Below are positions 9,501-19,200 of a stretch of DNA of 64,000 nucleotides, one piece after another. Where the stretch lies: assembly GCF_004366355.1 (NCBI RefSeq), contig NZ_SODV01000002.1, forward strand, positions 2,210,768 to 2,274,767, given 5' to 3'. The notes under the pieces were generated by a model. That model did not search any database. It worked only from the letters and a program-made list of their open reading frames with translations, and was not told where the DNA came from. Position numbers and translations under genes: made by a program. Each line of letters starts with the position of its first letter. The first letter of the stretch is position 1. Source of the stretch: Dinghuibacter silviterrae. GTDB taxonomy: Bacteria > Bacteroidota > Bacteroidia > Chitinophagales > Chitinophagaceae.

Positions 9501-10727
9501 CTGGTCCAGCCAGGTCCGGGCACGCGCGGAGAACGCGACGTGATGTCCTCCATTTTCATACAACGCCAGTACCCGGAAACGGCGTCCGCCGCTGGCCAGG
9601 GAAGCCGTGAAAGCGCTTATATTCCGGTCGATCCCTTTAAAAAGCGCCGAATCCTCGGAGGACCAGGGATGACCATGCCAGTAGTCCCACCACCTGTATT
9701 CAATTTTCGAAAACGCGTTGGTGATCCCTTTTTCAACGGGCTTTTCATAAAAATGCGAGGCATGGAAGGAATAATTGCTGTCCGTGACCCGGATATCAAT
9801 GTCGAAGGTCACCTGGTAATAATTACCGGAGTCCCCGGTAGCAACCCGGAACGTGCCGGTGCCGCTCAGACGACCAGCGGCCCTGTCGGCGGTGATCAGG
9901 CTGGACCCGGAATCCGGCAGGCCGCCCGCGAGCCATTGCCGGGCCCGGTCGAAACCAAGAGACGATGGAATCACTTTTTCATAAGAATAATCGTTAGACC
10001 CCGCCCATACAATGGCATCCCGCACCAGCCGGAGGTAACTCTCATTGCCAAACACCGAAGGATCATGCCCAACCCCGATATAAATCATCCGCCGGTAGCG
10101 CTCATTGGTCCAGACAATCGGGTGATCCCCCATCGGCCGGTTCTGGTGGTAGGTGGATTCATCGGCGCTGGCCAGGACACGCACCGTGGACCGGGGGCTT
10201 TTATTAAATTCATACCACTCGTCCGAAATGTCGAATGTCGGGGGAAGGTGACGGGTAGCGGGGTGGTTGTGGTCTTCGACCAGGACGGTCCCCTTCTGGT
10301 AGGCGGGATGCGGCGAGTAGGTGACCCCGCCCATAAAATCCTCAAACCATTGCCAGTACCGGGTACCGGTGCCCAGAAATTGCCGGCCGGTAAGACCGGC
10401 GGCATGGATCCCCACCCAGCCCTTGCCCTGTTCCACAAACTTCTGCAGGGCCGCCTGCTGGCTATAGGACATATCAAAGGGCGCCAGGTGCAGCATGACA
10501 AAAACCTGGTAGCCGGCCAGACCGGCATCGCTGATCCGGGAGGTATCATCCGTAAAGTCGAGGGCAAAACCATTGTCTTTTGCCATCTGCTCCAACACCG
10601 GCCGGGCCGCCGCGATCATTTTCAGATGGTCTTTGGCCCGGGAGGCAACGACCAAAACCTTAAAGGACTGCGCCCGGAGTCCGGCGGACAACAAAAAGAC
10701 ACCTAAGATGAGAATCAGCTTCTTCAT
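6543..10727 (-). CDS. Secreted ThuA x3 / DUF4468 / CelD_N / GH9 multidomain protein
   Basis: A 1394-residue exported protein (signal peptide MKKLILILGVFLLSAGLRA). Domain order by motif: ThuA-like 1 (about 20-240, VGIHAAGLTG, MGDHPIVWTNE); a DUF4468-like TBP fold (about 258-380, FDRARQWL, DRAAGRLSGTGTF); ThuA-like 2 (about 390-600, GGWVGFHHATL, MGDHPIIWTNE); ThuA-like 3 (about 615-840, GGAWLGFHVSG); an Ig-like cellulase N-domain (about 841-930, IYVNQVGFD); and a GH9 (alpha/alpha)6 domain (about 935-1394). GH9 signs are GGWCDASGDVSKY with the catalytic Asp pair and NEWRWTEQWIPHAAWFLQ near the C-terminus with the acid Glu. ThuA domains occur in proteins acting on keto-glucosides or trehalose-type sugars; GH9 enzymes cleave beta-glucans or glucosaminides. 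ATG 10727 starts the signal peptide. It diverges from the Y_Y_Y regulator gene. Confidence 0.85.
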   Translation of the reverse strand: MKKLILILGVFLLSAGLRAQSFKVLVVASRAKDHLKMIAAARPVLEQMAKDNGFALDFTDDTSRISDAGLAGYQVFVMLHLAPFDMSYSQQAALQKFVEQGKGWVGIHAAGLTGRQFLGTGTRYWQWFEDFMGGVTYSPHPAYQKGTVLVEDHNHPATRHLPPTFDISDEWYEFNKSPRSTVRVLASADESTYHQNRPMGDHPIVWTNERYRRMIYIGVGHDPSVFGNESYLRLVRDAIVWAGSNDYSYEKVIPSSLGFDRARQWLAGGLPDSGSSLITADRAAGRLSGTGTFRVATGDSGNYYQVTFDIDIRVTDSNYSFHASHFYEKPVEKGITNAFSKIEYRWWDYWHGHPWSSEDSALFKGIDRNISAFTASLASGGRRFRVLALYENGGHHVAFSARARTWLDQLALDSNFAIDYIQNTDKIDEAYLSNYQLILQLDYAPYAWKDKAVDAFQQYIEQGRGGWVGFHHATLLGEFDGYPMWQWFSTFMGGIRWKNYIPGFAQGEVRVEDTLHPVMKGVPSTFTIPKEEWYTYDKSPRGQVHVIANVDESSYTPSSAVKMGDHPIIWTNEQYKARNVYIFMGHSPVLFDNEAYKKIVSNAICWAAKTAPPHFFKAVAFYSTTVEPDHVDFARDAIQFYSDLAVRRHFVFDTTSDWANMNDDFLKNYQEVLWLNDFPKTQPQRAAFEKYMTGGGAWLGFHVSGYNDKDTHWPWFVRFLGGSVFYTNSWPPLPATLVVDSSNHSVTRGLPSSYVSPLNEWYAWKPSPRENKDVKVLLTLDTSNYPLGKKDRIPGGDVPVAWTNTRYNMVYMNMGHGDHIFTSSTQNRLFENAILWLGAPKIYVNQVGFDKDGPKTAVVSAGGFTTFNLVDAGSGKVVYTGALSAPQRLDEWDPGKLFYQADFSSFKSPGRYRLSLGDYSSEPFTIEENALARLTIPSIIHYYHKQRANTPQELAADAHMRLFGSDKTVDIRGGWCDASGDVSKYFSHLAYANFMSPQQTPLVVWSMESADESIPGLLTKWGIKDSLEKEALYGADYLMRALSKDDYFYMIVFSYFNKDPNARRIVRLLANSVTTDQYQAAFREGGGMAIAALARIARWKKYGAFTSEEYLSAAQRAFAHLLVNNTRYDDDGKENIIDDYCALMAATELWIATDSALYREQARLRMHHLEARMTPLGYFIADDNHRPFWHASDAGLPVIALSRFLDKEKDRGERQRALAVIRKALDYNLRVTRRVSNPFGYARQTFLYHGAVQDGFFIPHDNETGWWWQGENARLASLATAALVGGRWVNSGRVSDSLARYAAQQLSWILGGNPYSVCFMYGFGYSNTPYMQSNFGHGSEIGGISNGITGVHADGSGIEYKPHDEGNEWRWTEQWIPHAAWFLQAVAAMARENR

Positions 10728-10767
10728 ATATGAGGACCGAATGTACCGTATCGCGGCCATTTGCCCA

Positions 10768-10785
10768 CCCCTACATTACTACTAC
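10768..10785 (+). promoter_or_regulatory. Operator-like 18-bp element, copy A
   Basis: CCCCTACATTACTACTAC is two CC(M)CTAC-type heptamers with starts 11 bases apart (second copy 6/7). It fits the consensus CCMCTACATNNCYMCTAC seen also at 19366-19383 and 19430-19413. It lies 41 bases above the GH9-fusion start and 60 bases above the regulator start. The one-helical-turn spacing suggests a protein binding side by side on one DNA face; the protein is not identified. Confidence 0.55.
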
Positions 10786-10831
10786 ATCGCCTATTTTCAA
10801 TAATTTAGAATTTTAGATGGGCCGATCCGGC

Positions 10832-10840
10832 TAATCTTTG
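10832..10840 (+). promoter_or_regulatory. Possible -7 element of the Y_Y_Y regulator gene
   Basis: TAATCTTTG resembles TAnnTTTG with one extra base. Only 4 bases separate it from ATG 10845, so transcription from it would give an almost leaderless message. No clear -33 element. Confidence 0.3.
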
Positions 10841-10844
10841 CCAT

Positions 10845-13574
10845 ATGAGAAAGTTTCTTCTCCTGGTCATCTTGTGCCGCTTCCTGATGAATGACGCTGA
10901 GGGGCAGTCTACCATCGGCCTGCCGGCTATTCGAAACTATACCAATATCGACTATCACGCGGCGATCGAGATCTGGGGTATCGGCCAGGATAAGCACAAC
11001 ATCCTCTATTTTGCCAATAACGACGGCCTGCTGACCTTCGATGGCGCCTACTGGAAGCTTTTTCCGTTGCCCAACAAAGCGGCGATCCGGTCGCTGGCCA
11101 TAGATGATTCCGGTAAGATCTTTGTCGGCGGCCAGGACGAGATCGGTTATTTCTACCCGGGCGGGACCGGGATGCTGGTCTATCATTCCCTAAAAGAACG
11201 TCTTCCGCCGGTCGCCCGGCAGTTTGCCGACATCTGGAGTATCGTTATCCTGGGAAACGCCGTTTTTTTCCGGACCATTGAATCGATTTTCGAGCTGAAG
11301 GACGATTCCCTACAGACCTTTGACGCACCCGGGGGCTGGCTGTTCCTGGCCAAAGCCGGCTCCACACTGTATGCCGAAGATAGGGTAAAAGGGTTACAGG
11401 TCTTTCACAACGGACAATGGGAAGCAAGCGGAGTAAACCCGATACATATAACGGGTATCATGGAATATGCACAGGATACCTTGCTGGTTGCCACTTTGAA
11501 GAGTGGCCTATACCTGCTGCACGGGTCCGCGTTGTCCAAAGAGCCAACGGCCATCGATCACCTGCTGGCCAGCGACCTGGTCAATACTGCCTTTAAGATA
11601 GAGGATGACCGGTATGTCCTTGGTACCAATGACGGTGGAGCCTATATGATCGATCATGCCGGCCGGCTGATCCAGCAATACGCAAACAATGGCATCCTTG
11701 CTATCTTCCCCGATCGTGATAAAAACCTGTGGTTGGGTCTTAAAAACGGGATGGCCTGCATCCATTACAACACCGCGGTCAAACATATCTACCCGGTGAA
11801 GGACAGGCAAATCATGTGTAATGCAGTCAGCGTATTCGATAAAAAGCTCTTTATCGGAACCTCCAACGGCTTGTACAGCGTACCGCTCGACCCCGCACAG
11901 GACGATATCAGTTCCGGGAAGGGCGTATTCACGGAAGTGGCCGGCTCGAAAGGACAGGTATGGAGCCTGGCGGAAGTCAACCATGAGCTTTTGTGCGGCC
12001 ACGAGGATGGAGCCTTTGTCATCCGCCATGACCGGGCCATCCCGTTGCTGACGGGGCAAGGTGCCTGGGGGTTCGCCTTTATCCCGTCCTCGAACGATAC
12101 TGATATTATAGCGGGCACCTATACGGGATTACAGCGGATCCATTATGAAAAAGGTGAATTCCGGGAAGAAGGGAGGGCCAGCCCTTTATATGAATCGTTG
12201 AGCAGCCTCGCCATGGATGGACATCATACGGTATGGGCCTCCCACCCTTACCGGGGCGTTTTCAAAATAGAGGCGGATGTCCCTTATACACACTATACCC
12301 CAAAAGACGGTTTGCCTTCGGATCTGAACAATTTTGTCTTTTGGATCCGGAATAAGATTGTCATAGCCACGGAGAAGGGAGTCTACGAGTACGATTCATT
12401 AAAGGGGAAGTTCATGCCCTCCCCCTTTTTCAAACCCCTGATCGGAGACAACAGCGTCGAATACCTCGCGGAAGATCACCATGGCCATATCTGGTTTATC
12501 TCCAATCAGCGGGTGGGTGTCATCGATTTCAACAAATCTTCCGTCATCTATTTCCCGGAACTCGACGGGCAGACGGTAAAGGGAGCCGGGTATATATACC
12601 CCTATGACGACGAGAATATCTTTATAGGTGGTAACAACGGGCTGTTCCACCTAAACTATAATCAATATATAAAGACGGACACGGGAGTCTCCGTTCTGCT
12701 AAGTACCGTTGAGCCCGTGGGAAAGAATTCCATTAATTTCGAATATGCGTCCCCGGTATATGCCCGGGAAAACAATGTCGAATTCAGCTATAGGCTGGAA
12801 GGGTTTGACAAAGCATGGTCGGACTGGTCCCCAAAGACCGAGAAGGACTATACCAACCTGTCTTTTGGCGATTACACCTTTTATGTAAGGGCCAGGAATA
12901 ACCTCGGGAATGCCTCCGCCCCCGTCCAATACCGGTTCTCCATAGCGCCCGCCTGGTATCAGACCCCCTGGGCCTGGCTCCTCTATATAGCACTGGCGGC
13001 TTTTGTCGTTTGGGGGGTCCGGAAAAGACAGCGCTCAAGACTCGCCCTCCATCAGAAGCGGCATGAGGAGGAGCAGGAACGATTGAATTATTTACACGGC
13101 CTGGAGCTTATCGCTTTACAAAAGGCCAAACTGGAGACAGAACTGGCTACCGTCACCATGCACCTGGTCGAACGCGGCCGGTTATTACTGACGATCAAGG
13201 AAGAGCTTTTGTCGGTGATCAAAAGACTCAACATCTCCAGCCTGGCCCATGAGTTCAAAAGTGTATTCAGGCTGATGAGCGATACCGAAAAAAGTGATGA
13301 TGACTGGAACCGGTTTGCCATCCATTTCGACCAGGTACACAATAACTTTTTATCCACGCTGAAAGCCAAATTCCCGAGCCTTAGTGCGACCGATCTTAAG
13401 CTCTGTGCTTACTTACGGCTAAATTTAAGCTCCAAAGAGATTGCGCAAATGCTGAATATTTCGCTGAAAGGCGTGGAGGTCAGCCGGTACCGGATTCGCA
13501 AAAAATTCAACCTCGCTACGGAGACCAACCTGTACGATTTCCTGATTGACGTCACCGGTAGATCCTCCCCATAA
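10845..13574 (+). CDS. Membrane-anchored beta-propeller/Y_Y_Y regulator with LuxR-type HTH
   Basis: A 909-residue sensor-regulator. Order: signal peptide (1-20, cleavage after EG-Q), two-component-type propeller repeats (about 35-600, for example IWGIGQDKHNILYFANNDGLLTFDG), Y_Y_Y domain (about 635-705, EFSYRLEGFDKAWSDWS), one transmembrane helix (about 706-727, WAWLLYIALAAFVVWGV), a cytoplasmic coiled coil (about 730-790), and a C-terminal LuxR/GerE-like HTH (about 840-895, LSSKEIAQMLNISLKGVEVSRYRIRKK given in parts). There is no histidine kinase or receiver domain, so signal passes directly from the periplasm to the HTH. Family knowledge: such proteins control neighbouring glycan-use genes. 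Divergent to the GH9 fusion; candidate binder of the 18-bp elements (inference). Confidence 0.85.
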   Translation: MRKFLLLVILCRFLMNDAEGQSTIGLPAIRNYTNIDYHAAIEIWGIGQDKHNILYFANNDGLLTFDGAYWKLFPLPNKAAIRSLAIDDSGKIFVGGQDEIGYFYPGGTGMLVYHSLKERLPPVARQFADIWSIVILGNAVFFRTIESIFELKDDSLQTFDAPGGWLFLAKAGSTLYAEDRVKGLQVFHNGQWEASGVNPIHITGIMEYAQDTLLVATLKSGLYLLHGSALSKEPTAIDHLLASDLVNTAFKIEDDRYVLGTNDGGAYMIDHAGRLIQQYANNGILAIFPDRDKNLWLGLKNGMACIHYNTAVKHIYPVKDRQIMCNAVSVFDKKLFIGTSNGLYSVPLDPAQDDISSGKGVFTEVAGSKGQVWSLAEVNHELLCGHEDGAFVIRHDRAIPLLTGQGAWGFAFIPSSNDTDIIAGTYTGLQRIHYEKGEFREEGRASPLYESLSSLAMDGHHTVWASHPYRGVFKIEADVPYTHYTPKDGLPSDLNNFVFWIRNKIVIATEKGVYEYDSLKGKFMPSPFFKPLIGDNSVEYLAEDHHGHIWFISNQRVGVIDFNKSSVIYFPELDGQTVKGAGYIYPYDDENIFIGGNNGLFHLNYNQYIKTDTGVSVLLSTVEPVGKNSINFEYASPVYARENNVEFSYRLEGFDKAWSDWSPKTEKDYTNLSFGDYTFYVRARNNLGNASAPVQYRFSIAPAWYQTPWAWLLYIALAAFVVWGVRKRQRSRLALHQKRHEEEQERLNYLHGLELIALQKAKLETELATVTMHLVERGRLLLTIKEELLSVIKRLNISSLAHEFKSVFRLMSDTEKSDDDWNRFAIHFDQVHNNFLSTLKAKFPSLSATDLKLCAYLRLNLSSKEIAQMLNISLKGVEVSRYRIRKKFNLATETNLYDFLIDVTGRSSP

Positions 13575-14634
13575 AGGGATCGTCAAAGATGACCTTCTTC
13601 ATTTCTTCCGGATCGATGATCCCTTGGTGCCGGTACACGACTTTGCCCCCCGGCTCCACGAGCAGGCTATACGGCAGGGCGCCCTGCCATGGGGTGTCGA
13701 GGGCATCGATCAGCTTGTACACATCACTACCGGAGAATATAAAGTTGGGTGAAGAGGATTGTTTGTTTTGCAGGAAACGCAGCGCCTGGGCCCGGTGCGC
13801 GCTATCGTCCGTACTGATGCTCACCAGCTCGAATCCCCGGTCCCGGTACATCCGGTTCAGGGTGACCAGGTCCGAAAACTCCGCTGTGCAGGGACCGCAC
13901 CAGGTTGCCCAGACGTTGATCAGCCGCAATTTGCCCGTAGGGTTTTTGATCAGTTCCCTGACCCCAGCCGTATCGACGGATTCCAGGGTCACCGGCTCTT
14001 GGGCCCAGGTGACGGCGGCCTTCTCTTTCCAAACACTTTTCTCTGCCCATTTGATGGAACAGCCAAAGACTTTGGTGACGGTCACCGGGACTTCCCGGTT
14101 GTTCAGCAAGGCCTCGATCGCATTACGGGCATCCTGGCTATGGGGCGTCTTTTTCGGATCTTCCGTGTCATCGATACGGCCGTTATACCGCAGCTTCCGC
14201 GCGCTGTCAAAAATAAAAACATGGGGTGTGCAGACCGGTCCGTATTTGTTGGAGGCAACCTCCGTTGCCCCGTCATACAGATAGGGGAAATTGAACCCGG
14301 CGTTCCTGGCACGGATCTTCATCTCCGCATAAGAATCGCCCACGTCACTGTAGCCCAGTTCATCCAGCCGCACGGCATTCGGGTTGTTGGGATTGATGGC
14401 CACCACCTGTACACCCCTGTCCTTATAATCGCTGGTCAGTTGAATGACACGGCCCTCGTACGCCTGCGAAGTGGGACAGTGATTGCACATAAAAACGACC
14501 ACCAGCACCTTGGCCTCCTTGAAGGATTGCAGCGAGTACATCTTGCCGTCTACGCCCCGCAAATGAAAGTCCGGCGCGGGAGCGCCTATGGCTAGTGTCT
14601 GATGCACAACGAAAAGCAACAATGGTATGATCAT
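13552..14634 (-). CDS. Secreted protein with two thioredoxin-fold domains (AhpC/TSA plus TlpA type)
   Basis: A 360-residue periplasmic protein. A short signal sequence (MIIPLLLFVVHQTLA) is followed by a first redoxin domain (about 16-185) with CNHC (Cys50, Cys53) in place of CxxC, then a linker and a second, TlpA-like domain (about 215-345) with WCGPC near residue 245. The first domain resembles the thioredoxin-family proteins with VFMCNHCP; the second resembles disulfide reductases. It is the last gene of the SusC-SusD operon, starting 2 bases after the SusD stop, and overlaps the 3' end of the convergent regulator by 23 bases. It may keep a partner protein or substrate in the right redox state; target unknown. 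Confidence 0.85.
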   Translation of the reverse strand: MIIPLLLFVVHQTLAIGAPAPDFHLRGVDGKMYSLQSFKEAKVLVVVFMCNHCPTSQAYEGRVIQLTSDYKDRGVQVVAINPNNPNAVRLDELGYSDVGDSYAEMKIRARNAGFNFPYLYDGATEVASNKYGPVCTPHVFIFDSARKLRYNGRIDDTEDPKKTPHSQDARNAIEALLNNREVPVTVTKVFGCSIKWAEKSVWKEKAAVTWAQEPVTLESVDTAGVRELIKNPTGKLRLINVWATWCGPCTAEFSDLVTLNRMYRDRGFELVSISTDDSAHRAQALRFLQNKQSSSPNFIFSGSDVYKLIDALDTPWQGALPYSLLVEPGGKVVYRHQGIIDPEEMKKVIFDDPFMGRIYR

Positions 14635-14636
14635 GG

Positions 14637-16205
14637 TTAAAAATTACCTTTTGCAATATCCCACCACAAACGGGTGCCGCCGTTGTCCGGACCGCCTAAA
14701 AGGGAAAGCCCGGTCTTTAGCCCGGCCGGATTCTGTGTGGCTTCACTGTGCGGATACGCCAGGCGCCGGACCTGGATTTTGGTGTCTATCGTCCCTCCGC
14801 TGTTGTTGACCACGACCGGGAACAGCCTGGGATACCCGGTGCGACGGAATTCCGTCCATGCCTCCTGGCCTTCCGGGAACATCGCCAGCCATTTTTGGGT
14901 AATGATCCTTTCCAACTGCACTTCATTGGAAGCCGTGGGGTCCCATTTGATCGTGATCGTGGACTGCGCCGGTGCATTGTTGGTGGCGTTAAGATAATCA
15001 ACATAATCGGCAGGTTTGCTGGTAGAATCCGTGATGTAGGTGGCCCCGTTTACGCCATACTGGGTCATGGACGTAAGAATGCCCGTTTCGTAGTCGGTTT
15101 TTGCGTCTCCGGCCCCTGTCCAACCCCGCACCGCAGCCTCCGCTTTCAGGAACCATACCTCGGCGGCCGTCATGATGACCTCGGGCGCGGAAATGGTGAA
15201 CGTGGTGTTATAGTTGTATTTGGAGAAACCGGAGTAAAAAGGCTTCGGCGGGATATTGCACCCGATGCGGATGCCCGTATATTGACTGGTATGACCGGCG
15301 TTGGTATCCGGCATAAAATAAACGGGAAGGCGGGGGTCATTGTAACCGGTCATGTAGGACTGTATGGAGGCGTTCATGGAATTGTCTCCATAACTGTCGG
15401 TAATCTGCCAGTAGTCGTTCCCGTTGGCCGAGCTGGCCAGAACGGCTGCGACATCCGTAGCGGCGGACAACAGCCCGCCGCCGGCGCTCAGCGCCTTTTG
15501 TCCCTGGGCCTGGGCCGTAGCCGGGTCCACTTTCACCAGGTGCATCGCCAGGCGTAGCCTGAGCGAATTGGCGAATTTCAGCCACAACGTATAGTCGCCG
15601 CCGAAGATGGCGTCATAGCTGGCGAGGGGTTTCGAGCCCGGTTGGGCGGCAATATATGCCTGGAGGTTGGCCACGGCCGTATCCAACTGCAGGAACATCT
15701 GCTGATAGATGCTTTGCTGGCTGTCATAAGGGACGCTGACCATGGACGTCCCTACCTTGCTATAGGGCACCGGCCCGAATTTGTCCGTGATCCGGTCAAT
15801 GGCTTCCACTTCCACGATGAGTGCAATGGCCCAGTAGTCCGGATTGGTGGTGCTGACCCCGGTCGCTGCGAGCTGGTTTTTGATAGGACCGATCAGTTTG
15901 GTGTAGATACTGCTGAACGCCTCCGTATTCCAGCTATCGATAAAAACGTAGTTGGCATTGTCCAGGGCCTGGCCGAATGTTTGGTCCGGCATGGCATAAC
16001 CGGCATAGACATCGGCATTCAGGTTCTGACCGGTCTGATAGCCGTCGTCCTGGATATACATGATCTCCTGCTCCAATGGAATAAATAAGGTGGCTACGTT
16101 GAGGTCCTGGTTGGGCGTCCCCGTGGGGTCCGTATTATAATCTTTGAAGTTTTTGGTACACCCGGCCAGAACGAACAAGATACCGGCGATATATATCGAT
16201 TTCAT
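14637..16205 (-). CDS. SusD-like outer-membrane lipoprotein (SusD_2 type)
   Basis: A 522-residue surface lipoprotein with signal MKSIYIAGILFVLAGC and lipidated Cys16. The body is the SusD/RagB TPR fold of the 'SusD-like 2' group: NTDPTGTPNQDL near the start, WNTEAFSSIYTKLIGPIKNQL, and the C-terminal QKWLAMFPEGQEAWTEFRRTGYP. It caps the SusC barrel and binds substrate at the cell surface. It sits 10 bases after SusC and 2 bases before the redoxin gene in a tight operon. The ligand is not deducible from sequence; the divergent PTS suggests a sugar or amino sugar. Confidence 0.9.
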   Translation of the reverse strand: MKSIYIAGILFVLAGCTKNFKDYNTDPTGTPNQDLNVATLFIPLEQEIMYIQDDGYQTGQNLNADVYAGYAMPDQTFGQALDNANYVFIDSWNTEAFSSIYTKLIGPIKNQLAATGVSTTNPDYWAIALIVEVEAIDRITDKFGPVPYSKVGTSMVSVPYDSQQSIYQQMFLQLDTAVANLQAYIAAQPGSKPLASYDAIFGGDYTLWLKFANSLRLRLAMHLVKVDPATAQAQGQKALSAGGGLLSAATDVAAVLASSANGNDYWQITDSYGDNSMNASIQSYMTGYNDPRLPVYFMPDTNAGHTSQYTGIRIGCNIPPKPFYSGFSKYNYNTTFTISAPEVIMTAAEVWFLKAEAAVRGWTGAGDAKTDYETGILTSMTQYGVNGATYITDSTSKPADYVDYLNATNNAPAQSTITIKWDPTASNEVQLERIITQKWLAMFPEGQEAWTEFRRTGYPRLFPVVVNNSGGTIDTKIQVRRLAYPHSEATQNPAGLKTGLSLLGGPDNGGTRLWWDIAKGNF

Positions 16206-16215
16206 GCTTTACTGT

Positions 16216-19200
16216 TTATAAGTTCAGGTTTAATTTCAGTCCGTAGGTACGCATGGCGGGCAGGTTGAATACATCCACGCCGCCCAGGCCATTACCGGTG
16301 GAGGAGGCGATTTCCGGATCATAGGGCGCTTTCCGGTAGAAATAGAGCAGGTTCCTGCCTGTCAAGGAAAGCCGCAACACCTTTTTTGCAAAGCGCACGC
16401 TATACCCGAGGGCTACTTCGCGCAGCCGGACGACCGTGGCGCTGTATACGTATTCACCCAGGGTTGCATTCCGGCCGCCGATGAAGGTGTACCAGTTTTT
16501 GGGATTGATTTCTGAAACGGAATTCCCGTTGGGATCCACCCCATTGATCGCGACATACCCCTTGTCGCGGGCCTGCCCGCTCACCTTTGATACGCCATAA
16601 AAATCAAGCATCCCTTGCATGACGGACACCACCTGTCCGCCGAATTTGCCATCCACAAGGAAATTGAAGGAGAAATTCTTGTAACTAAAGCTGTTGTTCC
16701 AACCCAGCTGGAATTTCGGATTCGGATTCCCGACGCGGCTATACCCGTTCAACTCTCCGCCGCCCTGTACCGGGAAATAATTGCCATTCCCGTCCGGTGT
16801 CAGGACGAGCCGCCCCTTGGCATCCGTTTGCAGGGTCTGCACATAAATATCTCCGAAGGAGCCCCCCTTCGCCACATAGGTATCATAGTTGTTGTTGCCG
16901 GGGGTCAGGTCCACCAGGGTAACGCCGTCCTTGGAATCGATGTCGATGACCCTGTTGACGTTCTCGGAGGCGTTGACCATCGTGTTCCAACTGAGGTTCC
17001 GGGAAATTACCCAATTGTAGCCGGCGGTGGCTTCTATCCCTTCGTTCTGGATATTGCCCGCGTTGATATTTTGGGACGCATAACCGGACGCGGGCAGGGG
17101 AACGATGGAGATGTCCTGGTTGTAGGTGTTGGTCTTATACCAGGTAAAGCCGACGCTCAACCGGTCCTTGAAAAGCCGCAGGTCGGTACCCAGCTCATAC
17201 GTCTTGGTCTGTTCCGGCTTCAGGGTGGAAGGCGCAGCCTGGTTCAGGATGGTCGAATTGGTAGAAGTGGTGTTCACAGGGTTCGTCTGGTATTGTCCTA
17301 CGGTGTTGCCTACCTGCGAATAGGTTCCCCGGACTTTGGCGTAAGTGAAAGCGTCGGGCAGATGAATCATCTGGCTTAATATAAAAGATAAGCCTACCGA
17401 TGGATAGAAATAGTGATCGGTGGACGTAAAGGCAAGGTTGGACGACCAGTCGTTCCTTCCGGACACCGTCAGGTACGCCCAGTCCTTGTAAGACAGGTTG
17501 GCGTTCGCAAAGACCGATTGTATCTGGTTGTGGTAAGGCTGATCGGTGCTCACGTTGCTGCCGTAGGTTCCGCTGGAGCTTCCCAGTGGCACGGCAGGCG
17601 CCACTTCGATATTTTGAATGGTAAATAAGTTGGGAAAATAAAGACCAAATCCCTGACCCGCGCCCGGCCCCCAGCCGATGCCGGTCGTGACATTATCAGA
17701 GATGCTGGCGCCCGCCACTCCGTCTATTTTGATGGCCCCGTTACCGGGCGTATGCAAGGTGACCAGCACGTCGCCATATTGGTTTTGTACGGTATGATTG
17801 AAGCCGTTCCAGCTCCCGTTGCCGTTGGGCGCGGCGAGCGGCGCCAACGTGCCCGCATAATATTTCTGATCCCCGATGTCCTGGATCCGGTCGACATTTC
17901 CCCTGGCCTGTACGCTGAGCCAGTTGGTGAAGTCGTATTTGGCGCTGACATTGACCATGATGCGGTTGCGGGTATTCTCATTCGTATTCCGGTGGATGAT
18001 CCACCAGGGATTTTGCTGTATGTCCTCGTGGAAAGGCCAATTCTGGGTAGGCGCGCCGTTTCCCCCCGACACCGGCGGCAGTTCGAACTGCCGTTTATAG
18101 GGAAGGATGTCCAGTCCCCTCGGGAAAAAATACAGACCGGTCAGCGGATTCGAATTGAAACCGATGGGGGGGCTGTTCTTCAGCGTCTGGGTAATATAAT
18201 TGACATTCCCATCCAGCGTCAGTTTGTTATCCAGGAAGCGGGCCGTTTCATGGAAATTGAAATTATTGCGGGCCAGCGAATTTTCAGGCGTAACCCCGCG
18301 GGCGCTGGTATTGGTATAGGAAAAATAGGTCTGGGCTATATCCGAGCCGCCTGAAAGGCTGATGGCATTGGTCAGGTTACCGCCGGTCTGGAAGAAATCC
18401 TTCAGGTTGTCGTGCGCCCCGGTAATTTTTGGCCCCCAGCTATCGACCGCCCCGGGGCTGGTCTCTCCATAGTTGCTTTGAAATTCGGGTGTATATGCTT
18501 TCGTGTCAATGGAAAGAGACGAAGAGAAATTGATCAGGGTCTTCCCTGCCCTTCCTTTTTTGGTGGTGATCACGATGACGCCGTTGGCTGCCTGGCTGCC
18601 ATACAGGGCGGAGGCGGAAGCCCCTTTCAGCACCGTCATGCTTTCTATGTCTTCCGGGTTCAGGTTGGAGATCCCGTCGCTTCCTTCGGGATTGCCGCCA
18701 TACGTGTTGGCAGCCGGCTGTCCGAAGGGATTTCCGTCATTGGATATGGGGACCCCGTCTATGACATACAATGGCTGGTTGTTGCCGCTGGTAGACCGGT
18801 TGCCCCGGAGGATGACCCGCACCGAACCACCGATCCCGGAGGCGCTGGGTGCGATGGTCACCCCGGCAATCTTGCCATTCAGCGAATTCATCAGGTTGTC
18901 GGTCTTTACGTTCGTCAGTTCCGAACCGGATATTTGCTGTGTGGAATAGGTAAGGGACTTTTCGGAGCGCCGGATACCCAGGGCCGTGACCACGATGGCG
19001 TCGAGCTTTCTTGCTTCGGGGGATAATTCCACGGTGAGTTCGCCTTCGCCAATGACCGTCACAGTCACTTCCTTCGTACCGTATCCGATCAACGTAAATA
19101 CCAGTACATCGCCCGGTTTGGCGGAAATGGAGAACCGGCCACCCGCATCGGTGAGCGTAGCCGTTCGGGCGTTTTTGACACTGACCGTCACCCCCTGCAG

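Noticed and set aside
9093-10706. A 537-codon open frame on the plus strand opposite the ThuA/GH9 gene
   Set aside because: It lies fully antisense to a gene with clear domains, has Gly/Pro/Arg-rich composition without motifs, and arises from GC-rich codon use.
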